Positions 48,931 to 60,243 are shown, numbered from the stretch's first letter. The stretch: DNA of 64,000 nucleotides from Corynebacterium marinum DSM 44953 (GCF_000835165.1 NZ_CP007790.1:1674001-1738000); one strand, 5' to 3'. Notes: a model not told the origin generated them from the sequence alone. Numbers and translations: made by a program.

Positions 48931-50103
48931 TTAGCGCAGGAAGTCGGGCACATCGAGATCGTCGTCGTGGCGGTCGTTGCGCTCCCTGCGTTCCGGGCGG
49001 GGGGTGGTGAACAGCCCGGAGCTGCGCTGCTGGTGGCGGGCGGGCTCCTCCGGGGCCTTCTCACGGTCCTCGAAGAGACGGCCGCGGGCGGTCTCCTCCG
49101 GGGCCGGGACGGGGTTCTCCGCCGGGGCGGCGGGGGCGGCGGCCGGCGGGTTGTTCTTCGCGGCGTCGAAACCGGTGGCGATGATGGTCACGCGGACCTC
49201 GTCGCCGAGGTTGTCGTCGATGATCGTGCCGAAGATGATGTTGGCGTCCTCGTCGCCCTTCTCCTGCACGATGCTCATGGCTTCGTTGACCTCCATGAGG
49301 CCGAGGTCGGAGGCGCCTGCGACGGACAGCAGCAGGCCCTTCGCGCCCTCCATGGTGGATTCGAGCAGCGGGGAATTGATGGCCTGCATGGTCGCGTCCA
49401 TCACACGGTTGTCGCCGCGCGCCGAACCCACGCCCATGAGGGCGGAACCCGCGTCGGACATCACGGAGCGGACGTCCGCGAAGTCGACGTTGATCACGCC
49501 GGGGGTGACGATGAGATTGGTGATGCCCTGGACGCCGTTGTGGAGCACCTCGTCGGCCGCGCGGAAGGCCTCCATCATGGAGAGGGAGGAGTCGCCGAGC
49601 TGCAGCAGACGGTCGTTCGGGATGACGATGAGGGTGTCGCAGACCTGGCGCAGTTCCTCGATGCCGGACTCCGCCTGGCGGGTGCGGCGCGGGCCCTCGA
49701 ACTTGAAGGGCTTGGTCACGACGCCGACGGTCAGGGCGCCGAGCTTCTTCGCGATGCCCGCGACGACCGGCGCGGCGCCGGTTCCGGTACCGCCTCCCTC
49801 ACCGGCGGTGACGAACACCATGTCGGCGCCCTTGAGGGTCTCCTCGATCTCCGACTTGTGGTCCTCGGCGGACGTGCGGCCGACCTCCGGGTTGGCGCCG
49901 GCGCCCAGGCCGCGGGTGGCCTCGCGGCCGATGTCGAGCTTGGTGTCCGCGTCGGAGAAGAGCAGCGCCTGGGAGTCCGTGTTGATGGCGACGAACTCGA
50001 CACCCTTCAGACCCTCTTCGATCATGCGGTTGACGGCGTTGACTCCGCCGCCGCCGACGCCGACGACCTTGATGACGGCGAGGTAGTTGTTCGGTGAGGT
50101 CAT
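48931..50103 (-). CDS. ftsZ: cell division GTPase FtsZ
   Basis: The tubulin homologue forms the Z-ring. It has 390 residues: [17 protein letters not shown], the GTP-binding tubulin signature [18 protein letters not shown], the T7 loop DFADVRSVM (catalytic Asp), and a variable Pro/Ala/Glu/Arg linker at about 310-380. The C-terminal peptide [10 protein letters not shown] binds SepF. The ATG at 50103 ([13 protein letters not shown]) starts the fold; the frame is open 90 bases further, into the regulatory gap. Essential for division; FtsA is not encoded. Confidence 0.97.
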   Translation of the reverse strand: MTSPNNYLAVIKVVGVGGGGVNAVNRMIEEGLKGVEFVAINTDSQALLFSDADTKLDIGREATRGLGAGANPEVGRTSAEDHKSEIEETLKGADMVFVTAGEGGGTGTGAAPVVAGIAKKLGALTVGVVTKPFKFEGPRRTRQAESGIEELRQVCDTLIVIPNDRLLQLGDSSLSMMEAFRAADEVLHNGVQGITNLIVTPGVINVDFADVRSVMSDAGSALMGVGSARGDNRVMDATMQAINSPLLESTMEGAKGLLLSVAGASDLGLMEVNEAMSIVQEKGDEDANIIFGTIIDDNLGDEVRVTIIATGFDAAKNNPPAAAPAAPAENPVPAPEETARGRLFEDREKAPEEPARHQQRSSGLFTTPRPERRERNDRHDDDLDVPDFLR

Positions 50104-50248
50104 GGGTTCTGGCCGCGCCTTTCGGGGAGTGGGTTGATTCGTGAACGAGGTTGTATCCATCATGGGCCACGGGCCGCTGAATTCGGGGGACATTCGGGCG
50201 GCGTGTCCATAGTCTCAACCTCAACTTTAAGGTTGTTGACGTGCGGTT
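50104..50248. promoter_or_regulatory. ftsQ-ftsZ intergenic region with inverted repeats
   Basis: This 145-base gap is long in a cluster where genes otherwise overlap. Two inverted repeats are seen: CAACCT...AGGTTG (50216-50235) and CGTGCG...CGCACG (50240-50258, spanning the ftsQ stop). An ftsZ promoter is likely here, as in other corynebacteria, but no clear -35/-10 pair is assigned. Confidence 0.45.
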
Positions 50249-50899
50249 TTAACGCACGGTGACCATCGCGGGGTTCGACACGTTCCAGTGCTGCCCCTCG
50301 CGCTGGAGGACGGTCTGCACCGCGAGCGCCTTGTCGTGGTTGCTTTCCGACGCCCCCCAGTAGACCGTCCGCCCATCCGTCAGCCGGAGGGTCAGTTCCC
50401 GGGGTCCCGGCACGTCCACCGACGACACCAGGACGCGGATGTCCTCCGGCAGGGCGGTGATCACGTCGGCGACGGGGCCGTAGGACTCCACTTCGCCGGT
50501 CACCTCCACGGCGTCCTCGGGCGGGACGTCGATGACGAAGGGGACGCCTTCCCCGTCGATGAGGTGCTCGCCGTCGGCCTCCCGCGTGAACAGGACCGCA
50601 CGGCGCTCGGTGACCTCCACCTTGAGGGTGCCCGGCCAGCCGCGGGACACGGTGGCGCTGCGCGCCCAGGGCAGTTGCGCCACCCCGGCCGCCGCCCGGC
50701 CGGCGTCGACGCGGACGAGGTTGTCGCCCTCCGCCACGCCGGTCGCCTCGACGACCAGCTCCTCCGGGGTACGGGCGTTGCCCGTTACCTCGAAGGCGGA
50801 GACCCGCAGGACGGGGAACACCCAGAGCAGGCCGACCACCAGCACGAGCACGACGAGAAGCGCCGCCCCCGCCCGGAGGACCCTCTTGCGCGACATCAC
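50249..50899 (-). CDS. ftsQ: cell division protein FtsQ
   Basis: This divisome membrane protein links early and late division proteins. It has 216 residues: a short basic cytoplasmic tail [10 protein letters not shown], one membrane helix (about 10-30, [15 protein letters not shown]), and the POTRA domain [37 protein letters not shown]. The beta domain FtsQ/DivIB follows ([19 protein letters not shown]). The GTG at 50899 overlaps the murC stop (GTGA); ATG 50896 is an alternative. Confidence 0.93.
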   Translation of the reverse strand: MMSRKRVLRAGAALLVVLVLVVGLLWVFPVLRVSAFEVTGNARTPEELVVEATGVAEGDNLVRVDAGRAAAGVAQLPWARSATVSRGWPGTLKVEVTERRAVLFTREADGEHLIDGEGVPFVIDVPPEDAVEVTGEVESYGPVADVITALPEDIRVLVSSVDVPGPRELTLRLTDGRTVYWGASESNHDKALAVQTVLQREGQHWNVSNPAMVTVR

Positions 50900-52323
50900 T
50901 CCGCCAGGGCGGCCAGGATCTCGCCGGCCAGCAGGGTGACGTCGCCGGCGCCCATGGTGAGCACCAGGTCCCCCTCCTTGACCAGGGCCCGGACGGTTTC
51001 CGGCGCGCGGGAGAAATCAGGCTCGTAGGCGACCGTCTCCGCGGTCATCGAGTCGGTGATGATCCGGGAGCTCACGCCCTCGACGGGCTTTTCCCGGGCG
51101 CCGTAGATGTCGAGGACCACGGCGGCGTCGGCAAGCGACAGCGCCGCCGCGAACTCCTCGGCGAACTCGATGGTGCGCGAGTACAGGTGGGGCTGGAACA
51201 CGACGGCGACGCGCGCGCCCTCCCCCTCCGCCTCGACCTTCTGGCGGGCGGCCTGCAGCACGGCGGTCACCTCCGTCGGGTGGTGCGCGTAGTCGTCGTA
51301 GACCCGAACGCCGCCGGCGGTGCCGCGGTACTCGAAACGGCGCCGCACGCCGTTGAAGTCGCTCAGCCCCTCCGCGAGCAGTGTGAGATCGCCGCCCGCG
51401 AGATGGCCGGCCAGCAGCGCTCCCGCCCCGTTGAGCACCATGTGGTGACCCGGGATCTGCAGGGTGACGGAGAGGTCGGTGGAACCCAGGCGCACCTGCG
51501 CGAGCGAACCCCCGTCGGTGACCTCGGAGCTGAGTATCTCCGCGCCCACGGGAATCTGCGGGTGCAGCTCTGCGGCGGCGGTGGTGCCGTACCCGAGGAC
51601 CCGGACGCCCCGGGCGAGGCAGCGCTCGCCGAGGGCCGCGGCGTGGACGTCGTCGAGGCAGACCACCAGGTGGCCGTCCGCGGAGATGCGGTCGGCGAAG
51701 TCGTCGAAGACCTGGTGGTAGGCCTGCGCGGTGCCGAAGTAGTCCAGGTGGTCCGGCTCGATGTTGGTCACCACCGCGATGTCCGGGGAGTACCGCAGCA
51801 GGGAGGCGTCGGACTCGTCCGCCTCGGCGACGAAGCTCTCGCCGGTGCCGTGGTGGGCGTTGGTGCCCGAACGGTTGAGCTGCCCGCCGATGGCGAAGCT
51901 GGGATCCATGCCGGCGGCCTGCATGGCCGCCACCGCCATCGAGGTGGAGGAGGTCTTGCCGTGCGTGCCGGCGAAGAGCACCTGGCGGTGCCCGGCCATG
52001 AGCTCGCCGAGGAGGTCCGAGCGGCGGATCACCGGGATGCCCAGTTCCGCAGCGGCGACCAGCTCCGGGTTGTCCTCCGGGATGGCGGCGAAGGAGACGA
52101 CGACCACCGTCGGCGGCTCGCCGGCCAGGGTCAGGTTCTCGGCCTGGTGGCCCACGGCGACGTGCGCCCCGGCGGAACGCAGCGCCCGGACGGGGCGCGA
52201 GTCCTTGACGTCGGAACCGGTGACCACCGCACCCCGGTCGAGGAGGATCCGGGCGACGCCGGACATGCCGGAGCCGCCGATGCCGATGAGGTGGACACGG
52301 GAGAGGTCAACAGAGTCGGTCAC
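50896..52323 (-). CDS. murC: UDP-N-acetylmuramate-L-alanine ligase
   Basis: It adds L-alanine to UDP-MurNAc, the first of four amino-acid ligations of the peptidoglycan stem. It has 475 residues: the N-terminal UDP-binding Rossmann start [18 protein letters not shown], the P-loop [22 protein letters not shown], and the C-terminal domain [16 protein letters not shown]. The GTG at 52323 is where the fold begins, and the longer open frame overlaps murG. It lies 5 bases after the murG stop. Confidence 0.96.
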   Translation of the reverse strand: MTDSVDLSRVHLIGIGGSGMSGVARILLDRGAVVTGSDVKDSRPVRALRSAGAHVAVGHQAENLTLAGEPPTVVVVSFAAIPEDNPELVAAAELGIPVIRRSDLLGELMAGHRQVLFAGTHGKTSSTSMAVAAMQAAGMDPSFAIGGQLNRSGTNAHHGTGESFVAEADESDASLLRYSPDIAVVTNIEPDHLDYFGTAQAYHQVFDDFADRISADGHLVVCLDDVHAAALGERCLARGVRVLGYGTTAAAELHPQIPVGAEILSSEVTDGGSLAQVRLGSTDLSVTLQIPGHHMVLNGAGALLAGHLAGGDLTLLAEGLSDFNGVRRRFEYRGTAGGVRVYDDYAHHPTEVTAVLQAARQKVEAEGEGARVAVVFQPHLYSRTIEFAEEFAAALSLADAAVVLDIYGAREKPVEGVSSRIITDSMTAETVAYEPDFSRAPETVRALVKEGDLVLTMGAGDVTLLAGEILAALAE

Positions 52324-52328
52324 GGACT

Positions 52329-53417
52329 TCAGGCTCCTGGGTGTGTGTGGTGGATGATGGCGTCGGCGATCTGCGCCGCGGCGTCGCCGGCGGAGTGTCC
52401 GCGGGCGGCGGCGCGCATGGCGGCCAGCAGCTCGTCGTCGCCGAGGATCTCGCTGACCTCGGCGACCAGGCGCTCGGGGTTCAGTTCCGCGTCGTCGACG
52501 AGTCTGGCTGCGCCCGCCGCCACGACGCCGGTGGCGTTGAGCGCCTGTTCGCCGTTGCCGTGGGGCAGGGGGACGTACACGGCCGGCAGGCCGGAGGCGG
52601 TGACCTCGGCGACGGTCATCGCACCGGAACGGCACACGATGAGGTCGGCGAGTGCATAAGCCGCGGCCATGTCCTCGATGTAGGGCAGGGCGACGTAGTG
52701 CTCGTGCGGGGCGGGGGCGGTGTTGCGCTTGCCGTAGGCGTGCAGCACCTGGAATCCTTCCCCGGCGAGCGTGCCGACGGCTTCCGCCACCGCCTCGTTC
52801 AGGTTGACCGCGCCCTGGGATCCGCCGGTGACCAGCAGGGTCTTCCGGTCGGGGGCGAGCCCCCACTGCTCACGGCCGCGTTCGGCCGCGGCGTGGGTGT
52901 CGCCGCCGCGCAGGGCGGACCGGACCGGGATGCCCACGACCCGGCCGGGCATGCCGGAACCGGACACCGCGTTGAAGGCGGTGCCGCCGAGCCGCGCGCC
53001 CAGCTTGTTGGCCATGCCCGCGCGGGCGTTGGCCTCGTGGACGAAGAAGGGGATGCCCAGCGAGCGGGCCGCCAGGTAGGCGGGCGCTGCCACGTAGCCG
53101 CCGAAGCCGATCAGGGCGTCAGCCTTGACCTCCCGGAGGATGCCCCGCGCCTGGCGAACCGCCGCGACCACCCGGAAAGGCAGCTTGAGCAGGTCGACGC
53201 TGGGGCGGCGCGGCACGGGCACCGGATCGATGAAGCGGAGGTCGAATCCGCGGGCGGGGACGAGGTCGCGTTCCAGGCCGCGTGGGGTTCCCAGCGCGGT
53301 CACCGCGGCGCCGTGCCGTTCCACCAGCGCCTCGGCGACGGCCAGTGCCGGCTCGATGTGGCCGGCGGTGCCTCCCCCGGCGACGACCACGCTCAGAGTC
53401 CCATTCGATTCGGGCAT
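52329..53417 (-). CDS. murG: UDP-GlcNAc:undecaprenyl-PP-MurNAc-pentapeptide transferase
   Basis: The glycosyltransferase makes lipid II from lipid I at the inner membrane face. It has 362 residues, GT-B fold: [62 protein letters not shown], and the donor-binding [26 protein letters not shown] with Q in GNGEQ. The ATG at 53417 lies 3 bases from the ftsW stop. Confidence 0.96.
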   Translation of the reverse strand: MPESNGTLSVVVAGGGTAGHIEPALAVAEALVERHGAAVTALGTPRGLERDLVPARGFDLRFIDPVPVPRRPSVDLLKLPFRVVAAVRQARGILREVKADALIGFGGYVAAPAYLAARSLGIPFFVHEANARAGMANKLGARLGGTAFNAVSGSGMPGRVVGIPVRSALRGGDTHAAAERGREQWGLAPDRKTLLVTGGSQGAVNLNEAVAEAVGTLAGEGFQVLHAYGKRNTAPAPHEHYVALPYIEDMAAAYALADLIVCRSGAMTVAEVTASGLPAVYVPLPHGNGEQALNATGVVAAGAARLVDDAELNPERLVAEVSEILGDDELLAAMRAAARGHSAGDAAAQIADAIIHHTHPGA

Positions 53418-53420
53418 GGA

Positions 53421-54767
53421 TCACCGTCTCCTGTCGTGGGTGGGCCGATTACGTTCCCTGACGCTACCAGTGACCGGTTCACCGAACCTGGGCCGAGTCC
53501 CGCGGACGGGGGGTACGGTGCGCACCGCCGGCTCGGGCAGGAAGAAGATCCGGTCGAAGAGGGGGCGCCCGTAGGACTGGACCGCGGACACCGTCTCCGG
53601 CTCGTGGCGCGCGACGGAGGCCAGCAGCCCCATGGAGCCCAGGGTGATGATGGCGGAGGTGCCGCCGGCGGAGATCATCGGCAGCTGGATACCGGTCACC
53701 GGCAGCAGGCCGACGACGTAGCCGATGTTGATGAACGCCTGGGACACCACGCTCGCGGTGAGCGCCGCCGCCATGAGCGACTGGAACTGGTTCTGCGCCC
53801 GCTGGGCGGTGCGGAAACCGAAGTATCCGAGGGCGGAGAACAGGACGATCACCATGGCCCCGCCCCACAGCCCGAGTTCCTCGCCGATGATGGCGAAGAT
53901 GAAGTCGTTCTTGGCTTCGGGCAGGTAGAACCACTTCGCCCGGGACTGGCCGAGCCCGACGCCGAAGAGGGAACCGTCCGCCAGCGAGAGAAACCCCTGG
54001 TAGGACTGGAAAGCGGTGCCCTGGGTGTCCTCGAAACGGCCGAACAGCGCGTCGAAGTAGACGTGGAAACGGTTGGAGCGGAAACCGCCGGAGAAGAAGA
54101 TCAGCAGCAGGCCCGCCAGGGCGGCGACACCCCCCGCGGCGATGATCCGGAGGTCGACGCCCGCGAAGAGCAGGGTGAACATGGCCACCAGCGCGAAGCT
54201 CATGGTCATGCCGAGGTCGCCCTGCACGGCGATGAGCAGGATCATCAGGACCGAGACGGCGAGGTAGACGGCGAAGGGGCTGCGCGCGCTGATCTTCTTC
54301 GGGTCGCGCCGGTCGGCCAGATAGGCCGCACCCCACACCGCGACGGCGACCTTCGCCAGCTCGGAGGGCTGCAGGCCGATGGAACCGAAGCGGATCCAGG
54401 ACTGGGAGCCCACCTCCTCGGAACCGCTGCCGATCCCCGGGATGAGAACCATCACGAGCAGCACGAGCGAGAGCAGCAACAGCCAGGGCGCGAGCCGCCG
54501 GATCACCGCGGGTCGGACCCGCAGCGCCAGCCAGAAGGCGAACAGGCCGAGGACCACCATGACCCCCTGCCGCAGGGATTGCGCCCACACGGTGGACCCC
54601 TCGAGCACCGACCAGGTCATCGAGGAGGACATGACCATGACCACGCCGATCCCCGAGAGGAGAAAGACCACCGAGCGGATCATGAGGTAGTCGAAGCCCG
54701 GCCAGGAATCCATCCTCCGGTGCCAGGCGGCGTGCCACCTGGTGAACGTTCCGGCGCTGGCGCTCAT
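53421..54767 (-). CDS. ftsW: peptidoglycan polymerase FtsW (SEDS family)
   Basis: It polymerises lipid II at the division site together with FtsI. It has 448 residues and about ten membrane segments, including LMIRSVVFLLSGIGVVMVMSSS, LRQGVMVVLGLFAFWLAL and ISAGGTSAIITLGSMGLLASVA. The SEDS motifs WIRFGSIGLQPSELAKVAVAVW and IGEELGLWGGAMVIVLF are clear. The C-terminal tail (RPLFDRIFFLPEPAVRTVPP) is cytoplasmic and Pro/Arg-rich. The ATG at 54767 overlaps the murD stop (ATGA). Confidence 0.95.
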   Translation of the reverse strand: MSASAGTFTRWHAAWHRRMDSWPGFDYLMIRSVVFLLSGIGVVMVMSSSMTWSVLEGSTVWAQSLRQGVMVVLGLFAFWLALRVRPAVIRRLAPWLLLLSLVLLVMVLIPGIGSGSEEVGSQSWIRFGSIGLQPSELAKVAVAVWGAAYLADRRDPKKISARSPFAVYLAVSVLMILLIAVQGDLGMTMSFALVAMFTLLFAGVDLRIIAAGGVAALAGLLLIFFSGGFRSNRFHVYFDALFGRFEDTQGTAFQSYQGFLSLADGSLFGVGLGQSRAKWFYLPEAKNDFIFAIIGEELGLWGGAMVIVLFSALGYFGFRTAQRAQNQFQSLMAAALTASVVSQAFINIGYVVGLLPVTGIQLPMISAGGTSAIITLGSMGLLASVARHEPETVSAVQSYGRPLFDRIFFLPEPAVRTVPPVRGTRPRFGEPVTGSVRERNRPTHDRRR

Positions 54768-56113
54768 GACGTCCTCGCCCGGGCCGCGGCGGCGAAGAGG
54801 TCGCCGCGCTGAGACATTCCGGTGAACATGTCGAGGGAGGCGGCGGCCGGCGCCAGCAGCACGGTGTCGCCCGCCTCGGCGATCCCACCCGCCCAGTCGA
54901 CGAGGTCGTCGATCGCCGCGGCCGGGTCGGTGAGCGCGGTGACGTGGACGGGGACGTCCGGGGCGTGTGCGCGCAGGGCGTCGGCGATCAGCGCGGCGTC
55001 GGCGCCGAGCAGCCCGACGCCCTTGAGCCGGTGCGCGTGGTCCCGGATGAGGGGGCCCACGTCCGCGCCCTTGAGCTGTCCGCCGGCCAGCCAGACGACG
55101 TCGTGGAGTCCGGCCAGCGCGGCGTCCGCCGCATGGGGGTTGGTGGCCTTGGAGTTGTCCACCCAGGCCACTCCCCCGTTCTCGGCGACAGTCTGGCCGC
55201 GGTGCCCGTCGACCTGGAAGCCGGCGAGGGCCGCGGCGATGTGGGCGGGTGCGGCGCCCTGGCTGCGCGCGACGGCGGCGGCCGCGAGCGCGTCGAGCAC
55301 GCCGGCGGGACCCGCGGGCTGGATTCCGGCGACCGGCGCCAGCACCACAGGAGCGTCTCCGGTGTTGTCCACCAGCTGCCCGCCGATGACGCCGAACTGC
55401 CCGACGGCGGGCTCGGCGAGGGTGAAACCGATGTGCCCCTCCGGTGCCAGGGCGCGCACCGCCGGGTCGTCCGCGCCGGCTACGGCGACCGGCCCGGTCA
55501 GCGCACGGGCCTTGGCTTCGGTGTAGGCGGCGAAGGAGCCGTGCCAGTCGAGGTGATCCTCGGCGAGGTTGAGCAGCACCCCGGCATCGGGGGTCAGCTC
55601 GCTGGACCAGTGGAGCTGGAAGCTGGAGAGTTCGGCGACGAGAACGTCCACGCGCCGAGGGTCGGCCAGGGCGTCGGCGACGGAGACGCCGATGTTGCCG
55701 ACGGCCTCGGCACGCAGCCCGGTGTCGCGGCCGAGCTCCCGCATCATGGCGGCGAGCATTGCGGTGGTGGTTGTCTTGCCGTTGGTGCCGGTGACCACGA
55801 GCCAGGTGCGCGGAGCGCCGAATGCGCCGGCGCGGTCGAGCCGGTAGGCCAGCTCCACGTCGCCGAGGACCTCGAGGCCGGCGGCTGCGGCGTCGAGAAG
55901 CAGCGGGTGGTCGGGGCGCCACCCGGGAGAAGTAATGACTACCTCGAACTCGCCGAGACGGCCGCGGGCCTCGTCGACGCCCATGCCGCGCACGCCCTCG
56001 ATCCGGGCGTTGTCGTCGGCGACGACGACGTCCACGCCGAGATCGACGAGCAGGCGGGCGAGTCCGCGGCCCGAGACCCCGGCGCCGGCGATGAGGGCGG
56101 TTCCGGTGATCAT
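54764..56113 (-). CDS. murD: UDP-N-acetylmuramoylalanine-D-glutamate ligase
   Basis: It adds D-glutamate to UDP-MurNAc-L-Ala. It has 449 residues: N-terminal [24 protein letters not shown]-loop [41 protein letters not shown], and the C-terminal [14 protein letters not shown] with [11 protein letters not shown]. The ATG at 56113 overlaps the mraY stop as ATGA, so the gene is translationally coupled. Member of the dcw cluster. Confidence 0.96.
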   Translation of the reverse strand: MITGTALIAGAGVSGRGLARLLVDLGVDVVVADDNARIEGVRGMGVDEARGRLGEFEVVITSPGWRPDHPLLLDAAAAGLEVLGDVELAYRLDRAGAFGAPRTWLVVTGTNGKTTTTAMLAAMMRELGRDTGLRAEAVGNIGVSVADALADPRRVDVLVAELSSFQLHWSSELTPDAGVLLNLAEDHLDWHGSFAAYTEAKARALTGPVAVAGADDPAVRALAPEGHIGFTLAEPAVGQFGVIGGQLVDNTGDAPVVLAPVAGIQPAGPAGVLDALAAAAVARSQGAAPAHIAAALAGFQVDGHRGQTVAENGGVAWVDNSKATNPHAADAALAGLHDVVWLAGGQLKGADVGPLIRDHAHRLKGVGLLGADAALIADALRAHAPDVPVHVTALTDPAAAIDDLVDWAGGIAEAGDTVLLAPAAASLDMFTGMSQRGDLFAAAARARTS

Positions 56114-57219
56114 CGCAGGCTCACTCCCGTGGCGGTGAGCCACTCGGCGTAGAAGATGGACACACCCAGCATGACCCCCATGACAGCGATGAGCCAGAAC
56201 CGGACGACCACGGTGGTCTCCGGCCAGCCGCCGTTCTCGAAGTGGTGGTGGAAGGGCGCCATCCGGAAGACGCGTTTGCCGGTCGTGCGGAAGGAGATGA
56301 CCTGGATGACCACGGAGGCCGCCTCGATGACGAAGAGGGCGCCGATGATGACCATGAGCAGCTCGGTGCGCGACGCGACCGAGAGGCCGGCGACCAGGCC
56401 GCCGAGGGCGAGGGAACCGGTGTCTCCCATGAAGATCTTCGCGGGGGCGGCGTTCCACCACAGGAAACCGAGGGAGGCGCCCAGGCCGGCGGCGGCGAGG
56501 ACGGCGAGATCCAGCGGATCGCGGACCGAGTAGCAGCCCGGCTCCACCGCGACGGTGCAGGAGTTGCGGAACTGCCAGAACGTGATCAGCGAGTAGCCGC
56601 CCATCACGAAGGCGATGCTTCCGGCGGCCAGGCCGTCGAGTCCGTCCGTGAGGTTCACGGCGTTCGACCAGGCGGCGGTGAGGATGTAGATGAACAGCAG
56701 GAAGACGATGATCCCGATGATGCTGCCGCCGAAGGCGATGTCGACGGTGTCGATGTCGCGGATGAACGACAGGTGCGTCGACCCCGGGGTCAGCCCCTCG
56801 TCGTCGGGGAACATGAGGATGAGCAGTCCGAACGCCACGGCGATCACCAGCTGGCCGACGAGCTTCGCGGTCTTGTTCAGGCCGAGGTTGCGCTCCCGGA
56901 AGATCTTGATGAAGTCGTCGGCGAAACCCAGGGCGCCGAGGCCGAGGGTCAAGCCGAGGACCAGCACGCCCGAGACGGTGAAGCCGCCGGTGCCGATGAT
57001 CAGGCCGTAGATGCCGACGGTGAGGTAGGCGACGACGATGCCCGCCAGGATGGCGATGCCGCCCATCGTCGGGGTGCCGCGCTTGCGCAGGTGCGACTTC
57101 GGCCCGTCCTCGCGGATCTCCTGCCCGAGCCCCTCGGCGGAGAACCGCCGGATGAGGATGGGAGTGGTGAAGATCGAGACAAGGAAGCTGACGATTCCTG
57201 CGATGATGATCTGTGTCAC
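56110..57219 (-). CDS. mraY: phospho-N-acetylmuramoyl-pentapeptide transferase
   Basis: It forms lipid I by moving phospho-MurNAc-pentapeptide onto undecaprenyl phosphate. It has 369 residues and ten membrane helices. The catalytic motif [11 protein letters not shown], then [24 protein letters not shown], and the HHHFE loop ([12 protein letters not shown]) are all present. The start is GTG at 57219. It lies 12 bases after the murF stop and overlaps murD. Confidence 0.96.
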   Translation of the reverse strand: MTQIIIAGIVSFLVSIFTTPILIRRFSAEGLGQEIREDGPKSHLRKRGTPTMGGIAILAGIVVAYLTVGIYGLIIGTGGFTVSGVLVLGLTLGLGALGFADDFIKIFRERNLGLNKTAKLVGQLVIAVAFGLLILMFPDDEGLTPGSTHLSFIRDIDTVDIAFGGSIIGIIVFLLFIYILTAAWSNAVNLTDGLDGLAAGSIAFVMGGYSLITFWQFRNSCTVAVEPGCYSVRDPLDLAVLAAAGLGASLGFLWWNAAPAKIFMGDTGSLALGGLVAGLSVASRTELLMVIIGALFVIEAASVVIQVISFRTTGKRVFRMAPFHHHFENGGWPETTVVVRFWLIAVMGVMLGVSIFYAEWLTATGVSLR

Positions 57220-57231
57220 GTCGTGTCGCCC

Positions 57232-58734
57232 CTATGAACCCTTCTGGATGTTCTTCTGGTGGATGAGGTTCTCCGCCACCCGCCACAGCTCCAGGGAATT
57301 GGAGGCCTTGACCAGCACCACGTCCCCCGGGTTGCCGGGGCCGGTGTGTTCGATCGGGCGGGTGCGCAGCACGGCCTCGACGAGGCTGGTGGCCTCGTCG
57401 ACGTCGCGCGCGATCTCCGTAGTTATACCCCGGTTCGCGGCTTCGGTGGCCATGGCACGGCTGTGGGGCCCCTCCCCGACCGCAATGAGGTGGTCGACGC
57501 GGTAGCGGTCCAGCTGCTCCCCGATGAGACGGTGGGACTCCTCTGCGTCCGCCCCGAGTTCGCTCATCTCGCCGAGGACGGCGATCGACCGGGCGTCGCG
57601 GCGCGCGGAGGCGGTGTACGCCAGCGCCGCTATGCCCGCGCGCATGGAGTCCGGGTTCGCGTTGTAGGAGTCGTTGATGACGGTGACGCCGTCCGCCCGG
57701 GTCTGCACGTCCATGCGGTGCGCCGAGGCGCTGGTGTGGCCCGAGAGGCCCTGCGCGACCTGCGCCGGCGTCAGCCCCGCCTCGAGGCCGACTGCGGCGG
57801 CGGCCAGTGCGTTGGAGACCTGGTGCTCGCCGAAGACCTGCAGCGTGACCGGGGCGGAGGTGTGGCCGGCGTGGAGCGTGAAGCTGGCGCGGGCGACGTC
57901 GTCGAGACGGATGTCGTCGGCCCACAGGTCCGCCCGCCCATGGGCGGAGTAGCTGACCACCCGCGCGCGGGTGCGCGACGCCATCGCCGCGACGAAGGGG
58001 TCGTCGGCGTTGAGCACCGCCACCCCGTCCGCCGGCAGGGCCTCGACGAGTTCGCCCTTCGCGCGGGCGATGTTCTCCCGCGAGCCGAACTCCCCGAGGT
58101 GGGCGCTGCCGACGTTGAGCACCGCGCCGATCTTCGGCGGCACCGATTCCGCCAGGTGGGCGATGTGGCCGATGCCGCGGGCGGACATCTCGGCGACGAG
58201 GAAGCGGGTGCCGTCATCGCAGCGCAACGCCGTGTAGGGGTGGCCGATCTCGTTGTTGAAGGAACCGGGCGGGGCGACTGTCTCCCCCGCCATGCGCAGC
58301 ACGGAGGCGACGAGGTCCTTGGTGGAGGTCTTGCCGGCTGAACCGGTGATGCCCACCACCGTCAGCTCGGGCAGCCTGGCGACCACGGCGTGCGCGAGGG
58401 CCGCGAGCGCGTCGACGACGGCCTTCGCGGAACCGTCGGCGTCGTGGGCGTAGATGTCGGCGTTGGAGTCGGTGCGGCCCGCGGGCGCTACGACGACCGC
58501 GGGCACCCCCACCGGGCGGGCGGCCAGCACCGCGGCCGCCCCGGCCGCGACGGCGCGGGCGGCGTAGTCGTGGCCGTCGACCTGCGCCCCGGGCAGGGCG
58601 AGGAACAGCCCGCCCGGGGTGATTTTCCGGGAGTCGAATTCGACGGAGCCGGTCACCTGCGTGTACGGGTCGGCGACGTCGTGGAGCTCGCCGCCGGTGA
58701 TCTCCGCAATCTCTGCGAGGGTGAGGGGAATCAT
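57232..58734 (-). CDS. murF: UDP-MurNAc-tripeptide D-alanyl-D-alanine ligase
   Basis: It adds D-Ala-D-Ala, completing the UDP-MurNAc-pentapeptide. It has 500 residues: N-terminal domain MIPLTLAEIAEITGGEL, P-loop VGITGSAGKTSTKDLVASVL, EMSARGIGHIAHLAE, NVGSAHLGEFGSREN, and the C-terminal domain INDSYNANPDSMRAGI. The ATG at 58734 overlaps the murE stop (ATGA). No ddl gene is present nearby, so D-Ala-D-Ala must be made elsewhere. Confidence 0.96.
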   Translation of the reverse strand: MIPLTLAEIAEITGGELHDVADPYTQVTGSVEFDSRKITPGGLFLALPGAQVDGHDYAARAVAAGAAAVLAARPVGVPAVVVAPAGRTDSNADIYAHDADGSAKAVVDALAALAHAVVARLPELTVVGITGSAGKTSTKDLVASVLRMAGETVAPPGSFNNEIGHPYTALRCDDGTRFLVAEMSARGIGHIAHLAESVPPKIGAVLNVGSAHLGEFGSRENIARAKGELVEALPADGVAVLNADDPFVAAMASRTRARVVSYSAHGRADLWADDIRLDDVARASFTLHAGHTSAPVTLQVFGEHQVSNALAAAAVGLEAGLTPAQVAQGLSGHTSASAHRMDVQTRADGVTVINDSYNANPDSMRAGIAALAYTASARRDARSIAVLGEMSELGADAEESHRLIGEQLDRYRVDHLIAVGEGPHSRAMATEAANRGITTEIARDVDEATSLVEAVLRTRPIEHTGPGNPGDVVLVKASNSLELWRVAENLIHQKNIQKGS

Positions 58735-60221
58735 TGCTTCTTCTCCTTGAGTGAGCGGCGGACTTCTTCCCGGTCGTCGAAGTGGTGGTCCACTCCGGCG
58801 ATGAGCTGGCCGACCTCGTGGCCCTTGCCGGCGACGACCACGCCGTCACCGGGCCGGGCCCAGTCGATGAGTGCGTCGATGGCTGCGGCGCGGTCGCCGA
58901 TCTCCCGGATCTCTGCGTCCGTGCCGGCGGAGCGGGCGCCCTCCAGCACCGCCGCGCGGATGACGGCGGGAACCTCGCTGCGCGGGTTGTCGTCGGTGAT
59001 GATCACGAGGTCGGCGCGGCGCGCGGCCTCCTCGCCCATGATCGGGCGCTTGGAGGCGTCCCGGTCGCCGCCCGCCCCGACCACCACGCCGAGCCGGCCG
59101 GTGACCTGGCCGCGCAGGGTGTCCAGGACGGCCGCGACGGCGGCCGGCTTATGTGCGTAGTCGACGACGGCGAGGAAGTCCTGCCCCTCGTCGATGCGCT
59201 CCATTCGGCCTGGGACGGCGACATGGGCGAAGCCGGCGGTGAACGCCGCCGGATCCACGCCCGCCGCCAGCGCCATCGCCGTGGCCACTGCCGCGTTGGC
59301 GACGTTGAAGTCGCCCGGCAGCGGCAGCCGGGCGGTCACCTCCACGCCCGGCAGGTGCAGGACGATCGTCTGCTCGCCGGAGGGCGCCACGGTGGCCGGG
59401 GCGGCCGTGACGTCGGCCGGTACGCCGCGGGTGGAGACGGTGAGGGGGTGGTCCGCGCGTTCCGCCATGGCGCGGCCCCACTCGTCGTCGACGCAGATGA
59501 CCGACTTCCCCGCCGCCAGCGGGGAGGCCGGGTCGAAGAACCGGGCCTTGGCCTCGAAGTACTCCTGCATCGTCGGGTGGAAGTCGAGGTGGTCCTGGGA
59601 GAGGTTGGTGAAGCCGGCGACGGCAAAATGCGTCCCCGCCGTCCGGCCCAGTTCCAGCGCGTGGGAGGAGACCTCCATGACCACGTGCGTCACTCCCTCC
59701 TCGACCATCTGCGAGAACAACGCCTGCAGGGTCGTCGCCTCCGGGGTGGTCAGGGAAGTCGGCACCGCGCGGCCGTCGATGCGGGTTCCGGTGGTGCCGA
59801 TGAGACCCACCTTGTGTCCCGCGGCCATGAGTCCGGCCTCGAGGAGGTAGCTGGTGGTGGTCTTGCCGGAGGTGCCGGTGACGCCGAGGACGGTCAGGCG
59901 TTCCGAGGGGTGCCCCTCGATCTCGGCGGCCACGGTTCCCAGCACCGCCCGGACGTTCTCGACCACGATCACCGGGCGCCGCTCCCCCGCTTCCGCGAGG
60001 ATGCGCCGGCCCTCCTCGTCGGTGAGGACGGCGGCGGCGGGGCTTCCCGCCGCGAAACGGGCGCCGTGGCGACGTGTGCCGGGGACTGCGGCGAACAGGG
60101 CGCCGGAGTCCGCGAGAGTGCCCGAATCCAGTCCGACGGAGGTGATGACGGGATCAGCCCCGGATTCCCGGACGAGTTCGCCCCCGGCAAGCTCAGCCAG
60201 GTGGGTCAGGGTGGTTTCCAT
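58731..60221 (-). CDS. murE: UDP-MurNAc-L-Ala-D-Glu:meso-diaminopimelate ligase
   Basis: It adds the third stem residue. It has 496 residues: LTVLGVTGTSGKTTTSYLLEAG (P-loop), TTPEATTLQALFSQM, VMEVSSHALELGR and NLSQDHLDFH. The substrate-specificity motif DNPRSEVP (I-T-D-D-N-P-R) marks use of meso-diaminopimelate rather than lysine, as expected for Corynebacterium. The ATG at 60221 lies 22 bases from the ftsI stop. Stop overlaps murF. Confidence 0.96.
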   Translation of the reverse strand: METTLTHLAELAGGELVRESGADPVITSVGLDSGTLADSGALFAAVPGTRRHGARFAAGSPAAAVLTDEEGRRILAEAGERRPVIVVENVRAVLGTVAAEIEGHPSERLTVLGVTGTSGKTTTSYLLEAGLMAAGHKVGLIGTTGTRIDGRAVPTSLTTPEATTLQALFSQMVEEGVTHVVMEVSSHALELGRTAGTHFAVAGFTNLSQDHLDFHPTMQEYFEAKARFFDPASPLAAGKSVICVDDEWGRAMAERADHPLTVSTRGVPADVTAAPATVAPSGEQTIVLHLPGVEVTARLPLPGDFNVANAAVATAMALAAGVDPAAFTAGFAHVAVPGRMERIDEGQDFLAVVDYAHKPAAVAAVLDTLRGQVTGRLGVVVGAGGDRDASKRPIMGEEAARRADLVIITDDNPRSEVPAVIRAAVLEGARSAGTDAEIREIGDRAAAIDALIDWARPGDGVVVAGKGHEVGQLIAGVDHHFDDREEVRRSLKEKKQ

Positions 60222-60243
60222 GGATGTTCTCCTCCTCGAAGGA

